This document shows, piece by piece, positions 43,638 through 54,556 of a stretch of 64,000 bases of DNA. The DNA lies in the NCBI RefSeq assembly GCF_004792515.1, contig NZ_CP038865.1, forward strand, positions 1,306,001-1,370,000, in the 5' to 3' direction. The stretch's first letter is position 1. Every line of letters begins with the position of its first letter. The DNA is from Vagococcus xieshaowenii. Lineage in GTDB: Bacteria; Bacillota; Bacilli; Lactobacillales; Vagococcaceae. The notes beneath the pieces are model-generated. The model searched no databases and was not told the DNA's origin. It worked only from the letters and a program-made list of their open reading frames with translations. A program made the translations under genes and the position numbers.

Positions 43638-44180
43638 TTATAAATTATCTACTTGATTAAAGTCTAGCTCTGTTGATGTTTCACGTCCAAACATGTTAAT
43701 GTTTACTTTAAGTTTTTGACGTTCCATATCAATTTCAGTAATTTCACCTGTTAAGTTAGCAAATGCACCATCAATAATTGTTACGACTTCACCTAATTCA
43801 ACGTGTAATTCAGTATGACGTTTGCTCATACCTAATTTTTTAAGAATGGCTGTGATTTCTTCATCTAATAGTGGCGCTGGTTTACTTCCTGCACCATGAG
43901 AACCTACAAATCCTGTTACGCCTGGTGTATTACGTACCACGTACCATGAATCATCTGTCATTACCATTTCAACTAATACGTAACCTGGGAAAGTTTTTTC
44001 CATATTAATCTTTTCTTTACCATTTTTAACTTCGTGTTCTTCTTGTTCAGGAACCACTACACGGAAAATATAATCTTCCATTCCCATAGTTTGCGCACGT
44101 GACTCAATATTGGCTTTTACTTTGTTTTCATAACCTGAATAGGTATGCAACACGTACCATTGTTTTTCAAATGTTTCCAT
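43638..44180 (-). CDS. nusG: Transcription termination/antitermination protein NusG
   Basis: 180-residue NusG that binds RNA polymerase and alters pausing. The NGN domain (KQWYVLHTYSGYENKVKANI, ~6-25; FPGYVLVEMVMTDDSWYVVR) and C-terminal KOW (GEVVTIIDGAFANLTGEI, ~125) are seen. ATG at 44180 follows AAGGAA by nine bases; an extra 22 residues upstream are not part. Third gene after rpmG-secE. Confidence 0.96.
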   Translation of the reverse strand: METFEKQWYVLHTYSGYENKVKANIESRAQTMGMEDYIFRVVVPEQEEHEVKNGKEKINMEKTFPGYVLVEMVMTDDSWYVVRNTPGVTGFVGSHGAGSKPAPLLDEEITAILKKLGMSKRHTELHVELGEVVTIIDGAFANLTGEITEIDMERQKLKVNINMFGRETSTELDFNQVDNL

Positions 44181-44299
44181 TTTCAAGATTCCTTCTTTCG
44201 TGTAAAATAAAAAAACCTCAGATAGACCGAAGTTTTCCTCAAACAAAGTATAGCATTGAATTAAGATAAACGCTAGTCTTTTATGATTGACTGGTTACT

Positions 44300-44470
44300 T
44301 TATTTAGCGAATAATTGAACCGCTGTATTTAAGACAAAGTCAACGACACCAAAGAAAATTGCAAATAATAACGTCATTTGAATAACTGTTGCAACATCTT
44401 TTCTTAACTTTTTGCCAGTTGGCCATGTGACAGCTTTTAGTTCTGCTAATGTGTCTTTAAAAAATTTCAT
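44300..44470 (-). CDS. secE: Preprotein translocase subunit SecE
   Basis: 56-residue membrane protein of SecYEG. Sequence starts MKFFKDTLAELKAVTWPTGK (the usual K-x-VTWPT motif at ~12-17) and has one span (~30-48). It was found by direct translation of the gap between nusG and rpmG. GGAGG lies before the ATG at 44470. Lies between rpmG and nusG as usual. Confidence 0.95.
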   Translation of the reverse strand: MKFFKDTLAELKAVTWPTGKKLRKDVATVIQMTLLFAIFFGVVDFVLNTAVQLFAK

Positions 44471-44487
44471 ATCAGCTCTACCTCCAA

Positions 44488-44640
44488 CTACTTAGTTTCT
44501 TTGTGTAGCGTGTGTTTTTTACAATATTTACAGAATTTTTTAACTTCTAAACGTTCTGAGCGATTGCTATCGTTTACTGTTTTAGAGTAATTACGAGAGC
44601 CGCAATCTACGCATGCCAGGGATGTTTTTCTTGTTGCCAT
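44488..44640 (-). CDS. rpmG: 50S ribosomal protein L33 (Cys-containing form)
   Basis: 50-residue zinc-type L33 with two Cys pairs (ACVDCGS and FCKYCKK). Start ATG at 44640 with AAAGGTG upstream; it stops 17 bp before secE. First gene of the rpmG-secE-nusG unit and shorter than usual annotation cut-offs. Confidence 0.95.
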   Translation of the reverse strand: MATRKTSLACVDCGSRNYSKTVNDSNRSERLEVKKFCKYCKKHTLHKETK

Positions 44641-44673
44641 ATTTATACACCTTTTCCATTTAGTCTCTTACCT

Positions 44674-44702
44674 AAGATAACACTATTTTTTTGAACTGTC
44701 AA
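44674..44702 (-). promoter_or_regulatory. Promoter of rpmG-secE-nusG
   Basis: Perfect -35 TTGACA (44697-44702) and -10 TATCTT (44674-44679), 17-base spacer, minus strand. Confidence 0.75.
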
Positions 44703-44736
44703 TTACTACCAAACCTTGATATTACTATCATTGTCA

Positions 44737-44765
44737 TTGTAGTCACTCTTGTTATTTGATAGAAT
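44737..44765 (+). promoter_or_regulatory. Promoter of the CBS-domain gene
   Basis: -35 TTGTAG (44737-44742), -10 TAGAAT (44760-44765), 17-base spacer, 29 bp before the ATG at 44795. Confidence 0.6.
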
Positions 44766-44794
44766 AGACTTAGAACAGGATTGGAGGAAAAATA

Positions 44795-45445
44795 ATGCTA
44801 ATTAAACAAGTCTGTATTCCAAAAAAAGATTTAACAACTGTTAATGAAAATTGTACACTTGAAGATGCTTTAAAAATTTTAGAAGATTCAGGTTACCGTT
44901 GTGTTCCTATATTAGATGAGGGTGACAAAATTTTCCGTGGAAACATTTATAAAATGCATATCTATCGTCATAAATCAGAAGGCGGCGACATGAGCCTACC
45001 TGTTACCCACTTACTTAAAAATGCAACAAAATTCATCAACATTGATGCTTCTTTCTTTAAAATCTTCTTTACTATTAAAGAATTACCCTATATTGCTGTC
45101 TTAGATAATAACCAACAATTCTATGGTATCTTAACACATAGTAAATTATTAAATATTTTAGCTCAATCATGGAATGTTAATGAAGGTCGCTATGTATTGA
45201 CCGTTGCCTCTACTGGTAACCGCGGAGATCTAGCAAGTATCTCTAAAATCATCTCTAAACATACAAGTATCACAAGTTGTATTACGTTAGATGTTGGACA
45301 AGATGAATTTATTCGTCGTATGTTATTTACTCTACCCGTTGATACCACAGAAGAAACACTGGAAACAGTCATTCAACATTTAGAGAAAAAGAACTTTGGT
45401 GTTATCGAAGTCGAAGATTTACAAAAAGAACGCTCAAATAACTAA
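44795..45445 (+). CDS. cbpA: CBS-ACT protein, likely c-di-AMP-binding CbpA
   Basis: 216-residue cytoplasmic protein with two CBS motifs (~10-65 and ~70-125, the second ending GILTHSKLLNIL) and an ACT-like C-terminal half (~135-210: GRYVLTVASTGNRGDLASIS). This layout matches Listeria CbpA, a c-di-AMP-binding protein, so a role in c-di-AMP signalling is probable but inferred. GGAGG precedes the ATG. Convergent with ileS across a terminator. Confidence 0.78.
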   Translation: MLIKQVCIPKKDLTTVNENCTLEDALKILEDSGYRCVPILDEGDKIFRGNIYKMHIYRHKSEGGDMSLPVTHLLKNATKFINIDASFFKIFFTIKELPYIAVLDNNQQFYGILTHSKLLNILAQSWNVNEGRYVLTVASTGNRGDLASISKIISKHTSITSCITLDVGQDEFIRRMLFTLPVDTTEETLETVIQHLEKKNFGVIEVEDLQKERSNN

Positions 45446-45485
45446 AAAAATTCACCTAGGAGATCATCTCTTAGGTGAATTTTTT
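45446..45485. terminator. Terminator between cbpA and ileS
   Basis: AAAAATTCACCTA / TTAGGTGAATTTTT arms with a 12-base loop, T-rich on the plus side; serves convergent genes. Confidence 0.85.
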
Positions 45486-45506
45486 ATTAAACGCAAGTTT
45501 TCGACC

Positions 45507-48299
45507 TTATTTTGCTTCAAATCCTTCAGTCACAGCTTCTGGAAAGTTTGCTTCAACAATGGTTGCACAACGATCACATAAGGTTGGTAAACTTTCGTGA
45601 CTACCCACATCATGTTTTACCGCACGACAACGATCACATGTTTCACCTTCAGCTTTTTCTACAACAATTGATAAGCCTTCAAATGTCATAGCGCCTTCTG
45701 GTACTTCCGTTGCAACTGGCATTACTTCTAATTGAGAAACAATTAAAATTTGAGCCAAATCTGCATTTAGGCTAGTAAACAAGGCATTTGTTACCTCATC
45801 AGGATATAACACTAATTTAGCCTCGAATGATTTACCAATTAACTTAGAATTACGAGCTTCTTCTAATGCTTTTAATACATCATCACGAACGCTCATAAAT
45901 GCATCCCATTCTTCGATTAAAGCTGCTTCATCTTCAAAATGTGTCACTTCTGGGAATTCAGCTAATTGTACATAGTCTTCTTCTTCTTTCAAGAATGACC
46001 AAATTTCTTCACTTGTATGAGGTAAAATTGGTGTCAATAATTTAGTTAAAGCAACGACAACATCGTAGAACACAGTTTGCATGCAACGACGATTGAAATC
46101 ATCTTTTCCTTCAATGTACACAACATCTTTAGCAAAATCTAAATAGAATGATGATAATTCAGTTGTACAGAAATTTACGACTGTCTTGTAGACCGTTGAG
46201 AATGAATACTCTTCGTATCCTTTGGTCTTAATTGTTTCAATCACTTGATTCAAACGAACCATCATATATTTATCAACTGAACGTAATTCACGGTACTCAA
46301 CACGATCTGTTGTTGGATCAAAATCTTCTGTATTGGCAATTAAGAAACGCATAGTGTTACGGATTTTACGGTAAACTTCTGAAATTTGACTTAAAATATC
46401 CATTGATACACGTACATCAGCTTCATAGTCAACACTTGACACCCATAATCGTAAAATATCAGCACCCATTTGGTTGATAACTTTTTCAGGGATAATCACG
46501 TTACCTAAAGATTTACTCATCTTACGGCCTTCACCATCTAATACAAAGCCTTGAGAAAGAACTGATTTGTATGGCGCTACTTCGTTAATTGCCACACTTG
46601 TTGTAATACTTGAGTTGAACCAACCACGATATTGGTCAGAACCTTCTAAATACATATCAGCTGGGAACGTTAAGTCTTCACGCCCACGTAAAACTGCTTC
46701 ATGTGAAGAACCTGAATCAAACCATACATCCATGATGTCATTTTCTTTTGTAAATTGGCCATTAGGACTACCTTCGTGAGTAAAGCCTTCTGGTAATAAC
46801 TCATTGGCTTCTTTTTCATACCAAATTTTTGATCCATGTTCAGCAAATAAATTTGCTACGTGTTCAATAGTCTCTGGCGTAATAATTGGTTCACCGTTTT
46901 CAGCATAGAAAACAGGTAGCGGTACACCCCAGGCACGTTGACGAGAAATTACCCAGTCTCCACGATCACGAATCATATTGTAAAGACGTGTTTTACCCCA
47001 AGGAATAATCCACTCTACTTTTTCTACTTCTGATAAAATATTGTCTCTAAATTTATCGATTGAAGCAAACCATTGTGGCGTCGCACGGTAAATAACAGGT
47101 TTTTTCGTTCTCCAGTCATGTGGATAGCTATGGCTAAAGAAGTCTAATTTCAATAAGGCGCCTTTTTCTTCCAATAATTCCGTAATCATTGGGTTTGCTT
47201 TATCATAGAAAATCCCTTCAAAACCAGGTGCTTCATTAGTATAAACCCCACGCCCATCAACAGGTGATAAGACATCTAAGTTATAACGACGTGCAACAAA
47301 GTAATCATCTTCCCCATGTCCTGGTGCTGTATGAACTAAACCAGTCCCTGCTTCAAGTGTCACGTGGTCACCAACCATCACTAATGACTCACGCTCATAG
47401 AAAGGATGTTGTGCTGTCATGTATTCTAAATCAGAACCTTTTAATTCTTGAACGACTTCATAATTTTCCCAACCAATTTTTTCAGCAACAGTTGTTAATA
47501 ATTCTTTGGCCACCACATATTTATTACCTTCAACATTTACAACCACGTAGTCAAAATCAGCATTAGCTGAAATCCCTAAGTTTGCTGGTAATGTCCAAGG
47601 TGTTGTTGTCCAAATAACAAACGACGTGTCAGTATCTAATAAGCCTTTACCATCTTTTACTTTAAATACAACAAAAATAGATGGTGACTTAACGTCTTTA
47701 TATTCAATTTCTGCCTCAGCTAGTGAAGATTCACTAGATGGTGACCAGTAAATTGGTTTTAAGCCTTTATAGATATAACCTTTTTCAGCCATTTTTCCGA
47801 ATACACGGATTTGCGCAGCTTCATAGTCAGCTGTTAAAGTAATATAAGGATTATCCCAATCACCTGAAACACCTAAACGCTTAAAGTCATTACGTTGTTT
47901 ATCAACTTGTGATAACGCATATTCACGACATTTTTCTAAATACTCTGCTCGTGACATTTTTTTACGATCTACGCCTTTATTCGTTAATACTTGTTCTATT
48001 GGCAACCCATGTGTATCCCAACCTGGCACATAAGGTGCACGGAATCCTGACATTGATTTAGAACGAACAATAATATCTTTACTAATTTTATTTAATGAAT
48101 GACCTAAATGGATATTTCCATTAGCATACGGAGGCCCATCGTGTAACACAAAGGTTGGTTTACCTTCATTTAATTGTTGTCTCTTTTCATAAATGTTTTG
48201 CTCTTCCCACTCTTGTTGCCATTGACCTTCACGGTTTGGTAGATTAGCACGCATTGGAAAAGCTGTTTTTCCAAGCTGAAGTGTTTCTTTCATTTTCAT
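45507..48299 (-). CDS. ileS: Isoleucyl-tRNA synthetase
   Basis: 930-residue class I synthetase that charges tRNA-Ile and edits valine. HIGH as [12 protein letters not shown] (~65), [10 protein letters not shown] (~595), and C-terminal zinc Cys ([22 protein letters not shown]). The start ATG at 48299 has AAGGAGAG upstream; the longer frame enters the T-box. Last gene of the dcw-linked region (divIVA then ileS, usual in Firmicutes). Controlled by a T-box. Confidence 0.96.
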   Translation of the reverse strand: MKMKETLQLGKTAFPMRANLPNREGQWQQEWEEQNIYEKRQQLNEGKPTFVLHDGPPYANGNIHLGHSLNKISKDIIVRSKSMSGFRAPYVPGWDTHGLPIEQVLTNKGVDRKKMSRAEYLEKCREYALSQVDKQRNDFKRLGVSGDWDNPYITLTADYEAAQIRVFGKMAEKGYIYKGLKPIYWSPSSESSLAEAEIEYKDVKSPSIFVVFKVKDGKGLLDTDTSFVIWTTTPWTLPANLGISANADFDYVVVNVEGNKYVVAKELLTTVAEKIGWENYEVVQELKGSDLEYMTAQHPFYERESLVMVGDHVTLEAGTGLVHTAPGHGEDDYFVARRYNLDVLSPVDGRGVYTNEAPGFEGIFYDKANPMITELLEEKGALLKLDFFSHSYPHDWRTKKPVIYRATPQWFASIDKFRDNILSEVEKVEWIIPWGKTRLYNMIRDRGDWVISRQRAWGVPLPVFYAENGEPIITPETIEHVANLFAEHGSKIWYEKEANELLPEGFTHEGSPNGQFTKENDIMDVWFDSGSSHEAVLRGREDLTFPADMYLEGSDQYRGWFNSSITTSVAINEVAPYKSVLSQGFVLDGEGRKMSKSLGNVIIPEKVINQMGADILRLWVSSVDYEADVRVSMDILSQISEVYRKIRNTMRFLIANTEDFDPTTDRVEYRELRSVDKYMMVRLNQVIETIKTKGYEEYSFSTVYKTVVNFCTTELSSFYLDFAKDVVYIEGKDDFNRRCMQTVFYDVVVALTKLLTPILPHTSEEIWSFLKEEEDYVQLAEFPEVTHFEDEAALIEEWDAFMSVRDDVLKALEEARNSKLIGKSFEAKLVLYPDEVTNALFTSLNADLAQILIVSQLEVMPVATEVPEGAMTFEGLSIVVEKAEGETCDRCRAVKHDVGSHESLPTLCDRCATIVEANFPEAVTEGFEAK

Positions 48300-48324
48300 C
48301 AGTTCTTCTCTCCTTCTCAACATA

Positions 48325-48545
48325 AAAAACACTCCACCCCTATAAAGGGACGAAGTGCTCGTGTTACCACCCAAATTCCAACTTTAGTCTCCATCAATTA
48401 ATGCTAAAGTTGCTCTTGTCATTCTTAACGCGAATGAATCGACAAGTACTAATAAATAAATGTTCATACCTGTACCTACATGAAGGATCTTTCTTATACC
48501 AGAGATTACTAACCTTTCACTGTCGTTAGTTCGCTAAAAATATAG
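48325..48545 (-). promoter_or_regulatory. T-box leader of ileS
   Basis: Minus strand has the T-box sequence GGGTGGTAACACG (48360-48372) followed by a terminator hairpin (GCACTTCGTCCC / GGGGTGGAGTGT) and T6. Stem I text lies upstream; an ATT in GAACATTTA is a possible Ile specifier. Senses uncharged tRNA-Ile. Confidence 0.87.
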
Positions 48546-48609
48546 CATAAGCTTTTCTATTTCATGACTCCCGATTATCATAACATAATCAGATACTATT
48601 TTAAATATA

Positions 48610-49332
48610 TTAGTTATTTTCTTTTTCTTCAACTTCCTGAGTTAATTCGCTCAAATCAATTGCTTGAGTATGTCCTTCTTCTACTAGATAATCATCTGCT
48701 TCAGACGCTTCAGTATCATCTGAGTCGGTATGATTAGTTGCTAATTTTTTGTCTAGTAAATCTTTAAAACTACTGTGACGATCATCAACAAATGAAGAGA
48801 ATGGACGTAAAATTTCATCCCACTCTGGACTTTTAACGATTTCTAATTGAGATTCAATCGTTAATGCTAGATTACGATGGAATTCACGTGTTTTCTTCTT
48901 CAAATCATCTGTTTCAACAGCTAATTGCGTTGCTTGCTTTTGAGCATTGCTAATAATTTCATTAGCTAAACTATTGGCCTCAGAAACTGTTTTTTCCGCT
49001 TTTATATTAGCTTCGTTCATGATTTGTTTAGCTTCTGCTTCAGCACCGGTCACTAACATGTTTGATTCTTTTGTAGCTGTATCTTTCAATTTATCTGCAG
49101 TATTTTGTGCCACAATAATTGATTGATTCAACGTGTCTTTTAACTCACTGAAATACGTTAATTTTTCTTCTGCATATTTTAAAGATTTTTCTAGTTCTTT
49201 TACCTTACGTAAAGATTCTTCATAATCTTCAATAATTTGATCTAAGAAGTCATCTACTTCTTCAGGAGAATAACCTTTAAATTTTGTTGAAAAACTTTTG
49301 TTTTTAATATCTAATGGACTTAACGCTGCCAT
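48610..49332 (-). CDS. divIVA: Cell-division protein DivIVA
   Basis: 240-residue membrane-curvature-binding protein at the septum and poles. Starts MAALSPLDIKNKSFSTKFKG, with the DivIVA N-domain (YSPEEVDDFLDQII) and long coiled coil, acidic tail. ATG at 49332 follows AGAGGTG; the earlier GTG is weaker. Close to ylmH (5-bp gap). It resembles but is shorter than the accessory DivIVA-like protein at 22670-23689. Confidence 0.95.
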   Translation of the reverse strand: MAALSPLDIKNKSFSTKFKGYSPEEVDDFLDQIIEDYEESLRKVKELEKSLKYAEEKLTYFSELKDTLNQSIIVAQNTADKLKDTATKESNMLVTGAEAEAKQIMNEANIKAEKTVSEANSLANEIISNAQKQATQLAVETDDLKKKTREFHRNLALTIESQLEIVKSPEWDEILRPFSSFVDDRHSSFKDLLDKKLATNHTDSDDTEASEADDYLVEEGHTQAIDLSELTQEVEEKENN

Positions 49333-49337
49333 AATAT

Positions 49338-50126
49338 TCACCTCTTATTATTTATCATTGAAACGTTTATTCTAATTCTATCTTTTTTAGTTCTACCTTC
49401 AATAGCATCAATTCTTATTCGCCCAAAACCTCTGACAGATATCATATCGAAAGCTTCTACCAGTGTATCTACTCTTTCGCATAGCATCCAGTTGACTTTT
49501 ATTTTACCAGATTCAACCAGTGATTTAGATCGTTGCCTAGAAATATTAAATACTTCTGAAATAACTGCGTCTAATCTTTGAGAGCTCACTGTATGATTAG
49601 ATGTTTCCCATTCATTGATTGGTATAATAATTGCATCTCGCGCAATTTCTAGCCTGATAGCAACCTTGCCTACTTTATCAAATTGGCCATTAACAAAGCT
49701 TGCCATCTTTTCATCTAGATGTATTTGCCAACTATCACCATCGGTTGTGATATCACCAAACAGTTCTCGCTTAATACCAAGACTCATTAAAGTCCCTAAT
49801 ATTTGACTATGTTTCAACTGAGTAAATTTTTTAGGATACTCAATATTAAACGTTAAAACTTCATAATCACCAATTTCAGGTTCGTAATAGTCTGGATAAA
49901 TAAGAGCTTTTACTCTCTCAGCACCTTCGTATCCACCAAAACTACTAATTTTCAATCCTTGACTCTGATTTCTAACAATTGATTCTAAAATATAGAACTG
50001 TCTAGGATCTAAAAAACCTGTTAAAAAAGGGGCGTATTCACGTTCAACTTTAGCAGCCCAATTCTCAACCATATCAATAAAAGGATGCTCATCTTTGCGA
50101 AAATGTTGATAAACATTTTTTTCCAT
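49338..50126 (-). CDS. ylmH: YlmH-type S4-domain RNA-binding protein
   Basis: 262-residue protein with an N-terminal PIN/NYN-like part (FLDPRQFYILES) and a C-terminal S4 domain (~180-245: SQRLDAVISEVFNISRQRS). YlmH is linked to stalled-ribosome rescue in Firmicutes. ATG at 50126 follows GGAGG by about 10 bases; a TTG two codons earlier is possible. Between yggT and divIVA as usual. Confidence 0.92.
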   Translation of the reverse strand: MEKNVYQHFRKDEHPFIDMVENWAAKVEREYAPFLTGFLDPRQFYILESIVRNQSQGLKISSFGGYEGAERVKALIYPDYYEPEIGDYEVLTFNIEYPKKFTQLKHSQILGTLMSLGIKRELFGDITTDGDSWQIHLDEKMASFVNGQFDKVGKVAIRLEIARDAIIIPINEWETSNHTVSSQRLDAVISEVFNISRQRSKSLVESGKIKVNWMLCERVDTLVEAFDMISVRGFGRIRIDAIEGRTKKDRIRINVSMINNKR

Positions 50127-50155
50127 CGACAACCATCCTCCTCTTATTGTTTTTA

Positions 50156-50416
50156 TTAATAGCCTAATAAAATTCTTAACAATACTCTTTCAATTATTTG
50201 TAAGACAAAAATTGCCACTACAATATTAAAACTTACCCCTCCAAAAGATAAATTAAATCGATCAAAAAATCTTAAGTAGGGATCACAAAGTTTGGTCAAA
50301 AATTGTCCAAACTTGCTTTGGTATCCACCTGGAAACCAAGAAATCAATGCATATAAGACTAAACAGGTTGTATAAATACTAACCAAATTTCTAAGTACGC
50401 TAATCAAAAATAACAC
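50156..50416 (-). CDS. yggT: YggT family membrane protein
   Basis: 86-residue membrane protein, two spans (~3-25 and ~60-82), with the YggT signature LCDPYLRFFDRF. Role in osmotic or division-linked processes is unclear. Start codon GTG at 50416 lacks a strong ribosome site; no ATG is available. Lies between sepF and ylmH. Confidence 0.88.
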   Translation of the reverse strand: MLFLISVLRNLVSIYTTCLVLYALISWFPGGYQSKFGQFLTKLCDPYLRFFDRFNLSFGGVSFNIVVAIFVLQIIERVLLRILLGY

Positions 50417-50438
50417 CGTATTACCAACTTTCCCATTC

Positions 50439-51095
50439 TTAAACTAAATGACTTTTTAGTAAGCTATCCGCAGTGTCACTGTCAACTTCTAAATGACTTG
50501 GTGTGCAAATAAACATTTCACTATCTAATCTTTGAATATCTCCATCCAAGGCAAATACAGCCCCTGTCAAGAAATCAACAATTCTTCTTGCCTGCGATTC
50601 TTCAACCAAATTAAATTTGACAATAACAATTTCATTTCTAAAAAATGCATTTGCAATGTTTTGTACCTCAGCATACGTTCTTGGTTCAAATATTGTAACT
50701 TTTTTAACCAAATCATTACTAACATTTGTTGTTGTTTTCTTGTTTGCTGTATGTCTAGGTGTTTTTGTGTTAACTGTATTTGCAGCATTTTCTATACTCA
50801 AAATATTATTCTCTCTAACTGGATCAATACTAGGTGGTGTAATAGTTGCCACTTTATTACCGACAATTTTTTCTTTCTTTAATAATCTTTCAGAATTGTT
50901 TTTTGTCGTTGTTTTGTTAGGGACAGGTTTAGATACTTCTTTTTGACTTTGAAATACTTTTTTCTCTATAGGTTGCTTAGTCGTTTGAAGTGGGGGTGCC
51001 ACTTCAGCATGGTTAGATGATTCGTTTTCTAAATCTAAAGCAAAATCTAGTCCAAAAAATTTCTTTATATTTTCACCAGCTGATGCAAATTTCAT
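50439..51095 (-). CDS. sepF: Cell-division protein SepF
   Basis: 218-residue protein that tethers FtsZ to the membrane through an N-terminal amphipathic helix (MKFASAGENIKKFFGLDF) and forms rings with its C-terminal core (~135-215: EPRTYAEVQNIANAFF, ESQARRIVDFLTGAVFALDG). The linker (~30-130) is long and rich in Lys/Thr/Asn, longer than in B. subtilis. ATG at 51095 follows AGGTG. Confidence 0.94.
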   Translation of the reverse strand: MKFASAGENIKKFFGLDFALDLENESSNHAEVAPPLQTTKQPIEKKVFQSQKEVSKPVPNKTTTKNNSERLLKKEKIVGNKVATITPPSIDPVRENNILSIENAANTVNTKTPRHTANKKTTTNVSNDLVKKVTIFEPRTYAEVQNIANAFFRNEIVIVKFNLVEESQARRIVDFLTGAVFALDGDIQRLDSEMFICTPSHLEVDSDTADSLLKSHLV

Positions 51096-51120
51096 CCCAA
51101 ACACCTACTTTTCATCTTTA

Positions 51121-51792
51121 TTAATCAAACAATTGACTCCCCACTCTGATAAATGTTGCTCCTTGACTAATCGCCAAAGGATAATCTTTACTCATCCCCA
51201 TACTAAGTTCGGTACAGGGTGCATGTTTCATAGTTAAATTAGCAATTTCCTGTTGCTTTAACGCTAATTTACCAAAGTATTCTTTTATTTTTTCAGGTTC
51301 TTCACCGTTAGGAGCCATTGTCATCAAACCAACCACATTGATTGCAGAAAATTGAGCTAAATCTCTAATAAACGGCTCAACTTCATCTAAGCTAATCCCC
51401 TGCTTACTTATTTCACCAGATACATTCACTTGTACAAAACAATTTATCGTCTTAGTAGCTCTTTTCTGAATCTCTTGGGCAGTTTTTATTCTATCTAGTG
51501 CATGAAAATAATCAATTCTATTAATGACATCTTTGACTTTTCTTGTTTGTAACGTACCAATCAGGTGCCAAGTGAACGTGTGATAATCTTCTAATGCTTC
51601 TTGTTTTTCAATTAACTTTTCAGATCTATTTTCAGCAAAATGACTTAAACCTAATTGAATTGCCTCTTTCACAACATCACTTGACACAGTCTTGGTAACT
51701 GCAATTAACGTTACCTCTTGATGTCTTGATGATTGAATAGACGCTTGACTTATTGATTCTTTTACTAAATTCAAATTCTTTTCAAGACTCAT
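51121..51792 (-). CDS. PLP-binding protein YggS/YlmE
   Basis: 223-residue PLP homeostasis protein (YggS/PROSC family): LIAVTKTVSSDVV (Lys ~30), HLIGTLQTRK, MTMAPNG and SMGMSKDYPLAI near the end. Ribosome site AAGAAG is weak. It sits between sepF and ftsZ, the usual position of ylmE. Confidence 0.93.
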   Translation of the reverse strand: MSLEKNLNLVKESISQASIQSSRHQEVTLIAVTKTVSSDVVKEAIQLGLSHFAENRSEKLIEKQEALEDYHTFTWHLIGTLQTRKVKDVINRIDYFHALDRIKTAQEIQKRATKTINCFVQVNVSGEISKQGISLDEVEPFIRDLAQFSAINVVGLMTMAPNGEEPEKIKEYFGKLALKQQEIANLTMKHAPCTELSMGMSKDYPLAISQGATFIRVGSQLFD

Positions 51793-51804
51793 TTTTTCTA
51801 CTTC

Positions 51805-53058
51805 TTATTTTCTTCTTCTAAAGAATGGAGGTGTACTCAATTCATCATCATCAGTTGCATTATCTGCTTCTGTTCTGAATGTTTCCATTTCTTTCTTTTC
51901 AATTGTATCAAATTGAGAATCACTCATCACATTACGTTGGATAGGCTCTTTGCGAATATCCCACTCGCCAAAAGCTGACTCTTCTTCAACAGGTTCTACT
52001 TTTACACGTTCAAACTCTTGTGTAGAACGCGGTGTAGTTGTTGTTGTATTTGTTAGAGGACGTGCTGTTCTAGATTTAGAACGACCTTTGTTTTCTTTTT
52101 TTGATGGGTCAATACCAGTTGCGATGACTGTAACAACAATTTCATCAGCTAAATCTTCATTAATAGAAGTACCTAGGATAATATTAACATCACCATCAGC
52201 AGCAGCTGTCACGATATCAGAAGCATCTTGTGCTTCAAATAGTGTCATGTCTAAACCACCCGTAATATTTAATAAGACTTGTTCAGCACCATCAATTGAT
52301 GTTTCTAATAGTGGTGATGAAATAGCTTGTTTAGTCGCTTGAATAACACGATCTTCACCACTTGCTGAACCAATACCCATCAAAGCAGTTCCTTGATTTT
52401 GCATAACAGTCTTAACGTCAGCAAAGTCTAAGTTAACATAACCAGGTGCTGTAATTAAATCAGAAATTCCTTGTACCCCTTGACGTAACACATTATCTGC
52501 TTCTTTAAATGCTTCTAAAATAGGTGTTTTCTTGTCTACAACTTCTAATAAACGATTATTAGAAATGATTAATAATGTATCAACATTTTCTTTTAATTCA
52601 GAAATTCCTTCTGCTGCATAACGGCCACGTTTTGGTCCTTCAAAACTAAATGGACGCGTAACAACACCAACTGTTAAAGCACCAAGATTTTTAGCAATAC
52701 GAGCTACTTGAGGTGCTGCACCTGTTCCTGTTCCACCACCCATACCAGCGGTAATAAAGATCATATCAGCTCCTTCTAAAGAAGCTGCAATTTGTTCTTC
52801 GCTTTCTTCAGCTGCTTTACGACCAACTTCTGGTTGTGAACCCGCACCAAGACCACGAGTATATTTAGGTCCTAATTGAATTAATGTTTCGGCATGGCTA
52901 TCTCTTAAAGCCTGAACATCAGTGTTCGCTACGATAAATTCAACGCCTTTAACGCCTTCTTCGATCATGCGATTAACAGCGTTTCCGCCACCACCACCAA
53001 CTCCAATAACTTTGATAATAGCTCCGTCTTCCATGTGGTTATCAAATGTAAATTCCAT
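51805..53058 (-). CDS. ftsZ: Cell-division GTPase FtsZ
   Basis: 417-residue tubulin-like GTPase that forms the Z-ring. GTP-binding [20 protein letters not shown] (~20-40) and tubulin signature [13 protein letters not shown] (~105-118) are seen. The C-terminal linker is Glu/Arg/Thr-rich and ends PPFFRRRK, the segment that binds FtsA and SepF. GGAGG before the ATG. Follows ftsA by 23 bp. Confidence 0.97.
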   Translation of the reverse strand: MEFTFDNHMEDGAIIKVIGVGGGGGNAVNRMIEEGVKGVEFIVANTDVQALRDSHAETLIQLGPKYTRGLGAGSQPEVGRKAAEESEEQIAASLEGADMIFITAGMGGGTGTGAAPQVARIAKNLGALTVGVVTRPFSFEGPKRGRYAAEGISELKENVDTLLIISNNRLLEVVDKKTPILEAFKEADNVLRQGVQGISDLITAPGYVNLDFADVKTVMQNQGTALMGIGSASGEDRVIQATKQAISSPLLETSIDGAEQVLLNITGGLDMTLFEAQDASDIVTAAADGDVNIILGTSINEDLADEIVVTVIATGIDPSKKENKGRSKSRTARPLTNTTTTTPRSTQEFERVKVEPVEEESAFGEWDIRKEPIQRNVMSDSQFDTIEKKEMETFRTEADNATDDDELSTPPFFRRRK

Positions 53059-53081
53059 TTCGCTATTTCCTCCCGTTTGAA

Positions 53082-54419
53082 TTAATCAAATATATTTGAG
53101 AATAATCCTTTAACTTTTTCTGTAATTTTTTTGACTGATTTATCGTCTTCTTCAGTTACATCTTCAAATACTTCTTCTTTTTCAATTGTTGGTTCAAATT
53201 GTGTCGTTGGTTGTACATATCTTTCTTCAACCTGTGGTCTAGCCATTGTACGTTTAGGTCCCTCAACTGCATCTTTAGAAATTTGGTAAATGTCACTTAA
53301 TTGAGCAACATATTCTACGATACTGATTGCATTAGTAAATGCAGGATTACGTAATCCCATATAATTTGGAACATGTAGCTTTACATTTACGCCATAAATT
53401 TCTTGAGCAAGTTCTACTACACCTGGAATACTTGCATTACCACCAGCTAAGATAATGCCACCTGGCAAATCTAAACAGTCAATATCTTCGAGTACTTCTT
53501 TAGACTTAGTGAATATTTGTTCCATACGTGCTTCAATTATTTCTGATAAATAACGTTCATCCACTTTAATTGGTTGTTCTTGACCAACCACTTCAACTGG
53601 GAACTCTTCGCTTGGATTAGTTCGCTCAGGATACGCGTCACCATAATTAATTTTTAATGCCTCTGCGTTAGTAATTGATGTATTCAATACAACAGAGATA
53701 TCTTTACTTACGTATTCTCCACCTTCTTGCTCAACGTGAGTGAATTTCAATTGTCCTTCATGAATTACAGCAGTTGTCGTTTGACCACCACCTAGATCTA
53801 TAACAATTGTTCCAAATTCTTTTTCACCATTTGAAAGAATCGCTTCACATAACGCAAGTGGAGAAATAACTAATTCTTCTAATTGTAAACCTGCTTTTTC
53901 AATACACTTACGGATATTATGAACAATGGTTTTTGGTCCAGTATAGACGATACCGCTCATGTCTAATCTCACACCAATCATACCACGTGGATCTTTTATA
54001 CCATCAAAACCATCTACTTTATATTCTCTTGGAATAAGTGTAACGATTTGACGTTCTGGTGGAATAGAACGAATAATTGCTGCTTTTGCCACATTACGGA
54101 CATCTTCATCAGTAATTTCTTTAGAATCAGTACTTACCGCAATCATTCCTTCACATTTTTCCACTTCTAATAAATTAGCTGGTAGTCCCACGCTAACTTG
54201 TCTAATTTGGATACCTGATTTTTCTTCTGCTTGCTTAATTGCTCTTTTAATTGATGTTACGGTTTTATCAATGTCAACAATAATTCCTTTGCTTAATCCT
54301 TCAGACTTCGCATTTCCGACACCAATAATATTAACCTGTCCCTCGATGTACTCAGCGACTACAACTTTAATGGATGTAGTACCAATATCTAGGCCAACAT
54401 AAATTCCTGTGTTTGCCAT
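53082..54419 (-). CDS. ftsA: Cell-division protein FtsA
   Basis: 445-residue actin-like ATPase that anchors FtsZ to the membrane. Phosphate-1 motif [17 protein letters not shown] (~7-23), phosphate-2 [12 protein letters not shown] (~203) and a C-terminal amphipathic helix ([15 protein letters not shown]). A good ribosome site (GGAGGGAG) precedes the ATG. It begins after a 137-bp gap with its own extended -10 promoter. Confidence 0.97.
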   Translation of the reverse strand: MANTGIYVGLDIGTTSIKVVVAEYIEGQVNIIGVGNAKSEGLSKGIIVDIDKTVTSIKRAIKQAEEKSGIQIRQVSVGLPANLLEVEKCEGMIAVSTDSKEITDEDVRNVAKAAIIRSIPPERQIVTLIPREYKVDGFDGIKDPRGMIGVRLDMSGIVYTGPKTIVHNIRKCIEKAGLQLEELVISPLALCEAILSNGEKEFGTIVIDLGGGQTTTAVIHEGQLKFTHVEQEGGEYVSKDISVVLNTSITNAEALKINYGDAYPERTNPSEEFPVEVVGQEQPIKVDERYLSEIIEARMEQIFTKSKEVLEDIDCLDLPGGIILAGGNASIPGVVELAQEIYGVNVKLHVPNYMGLRNPAFTNAISIVEYVAQLSDIYQISKDAVEGPKRTMARPQVEERYVQPTTQFEPTIEKEEVFEDVTEEDDKSVKKITEKVKGLFSNIFD

Positions 54420-54509
54420 AACGGGGTCTCCCTCCTACATTTTATCTAGTAATTGATGATGAGTATTTTTAGCTTATTTAATAATTTTTTCTAGAACCTA
54501 CTCTTATTA

Positions 54510-54518
54510 ATTTTACCA
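54510..54518 (-). promoter_or_regulatory. Extended -10 promoter of ftsA-ftsZ
   Basis: TGGTAAAAT on the minus strand, TGn + TAAAAT, same motif as before srtA. It lies in the spacer between divIB and ftsA and can drive ftsAZ separately from upstream genes. Confidence 0.5.
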
Positions 54519-54556
54519 TAATATATGAATATTAGAAAATAAGATTATGTAAATAA

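Noticed and set aside
48300..48374. Upstream extension of ileS
   Set aside because: It lies in the T-box antiterminator region; the ATG at 48299 has AAGGAGAG.
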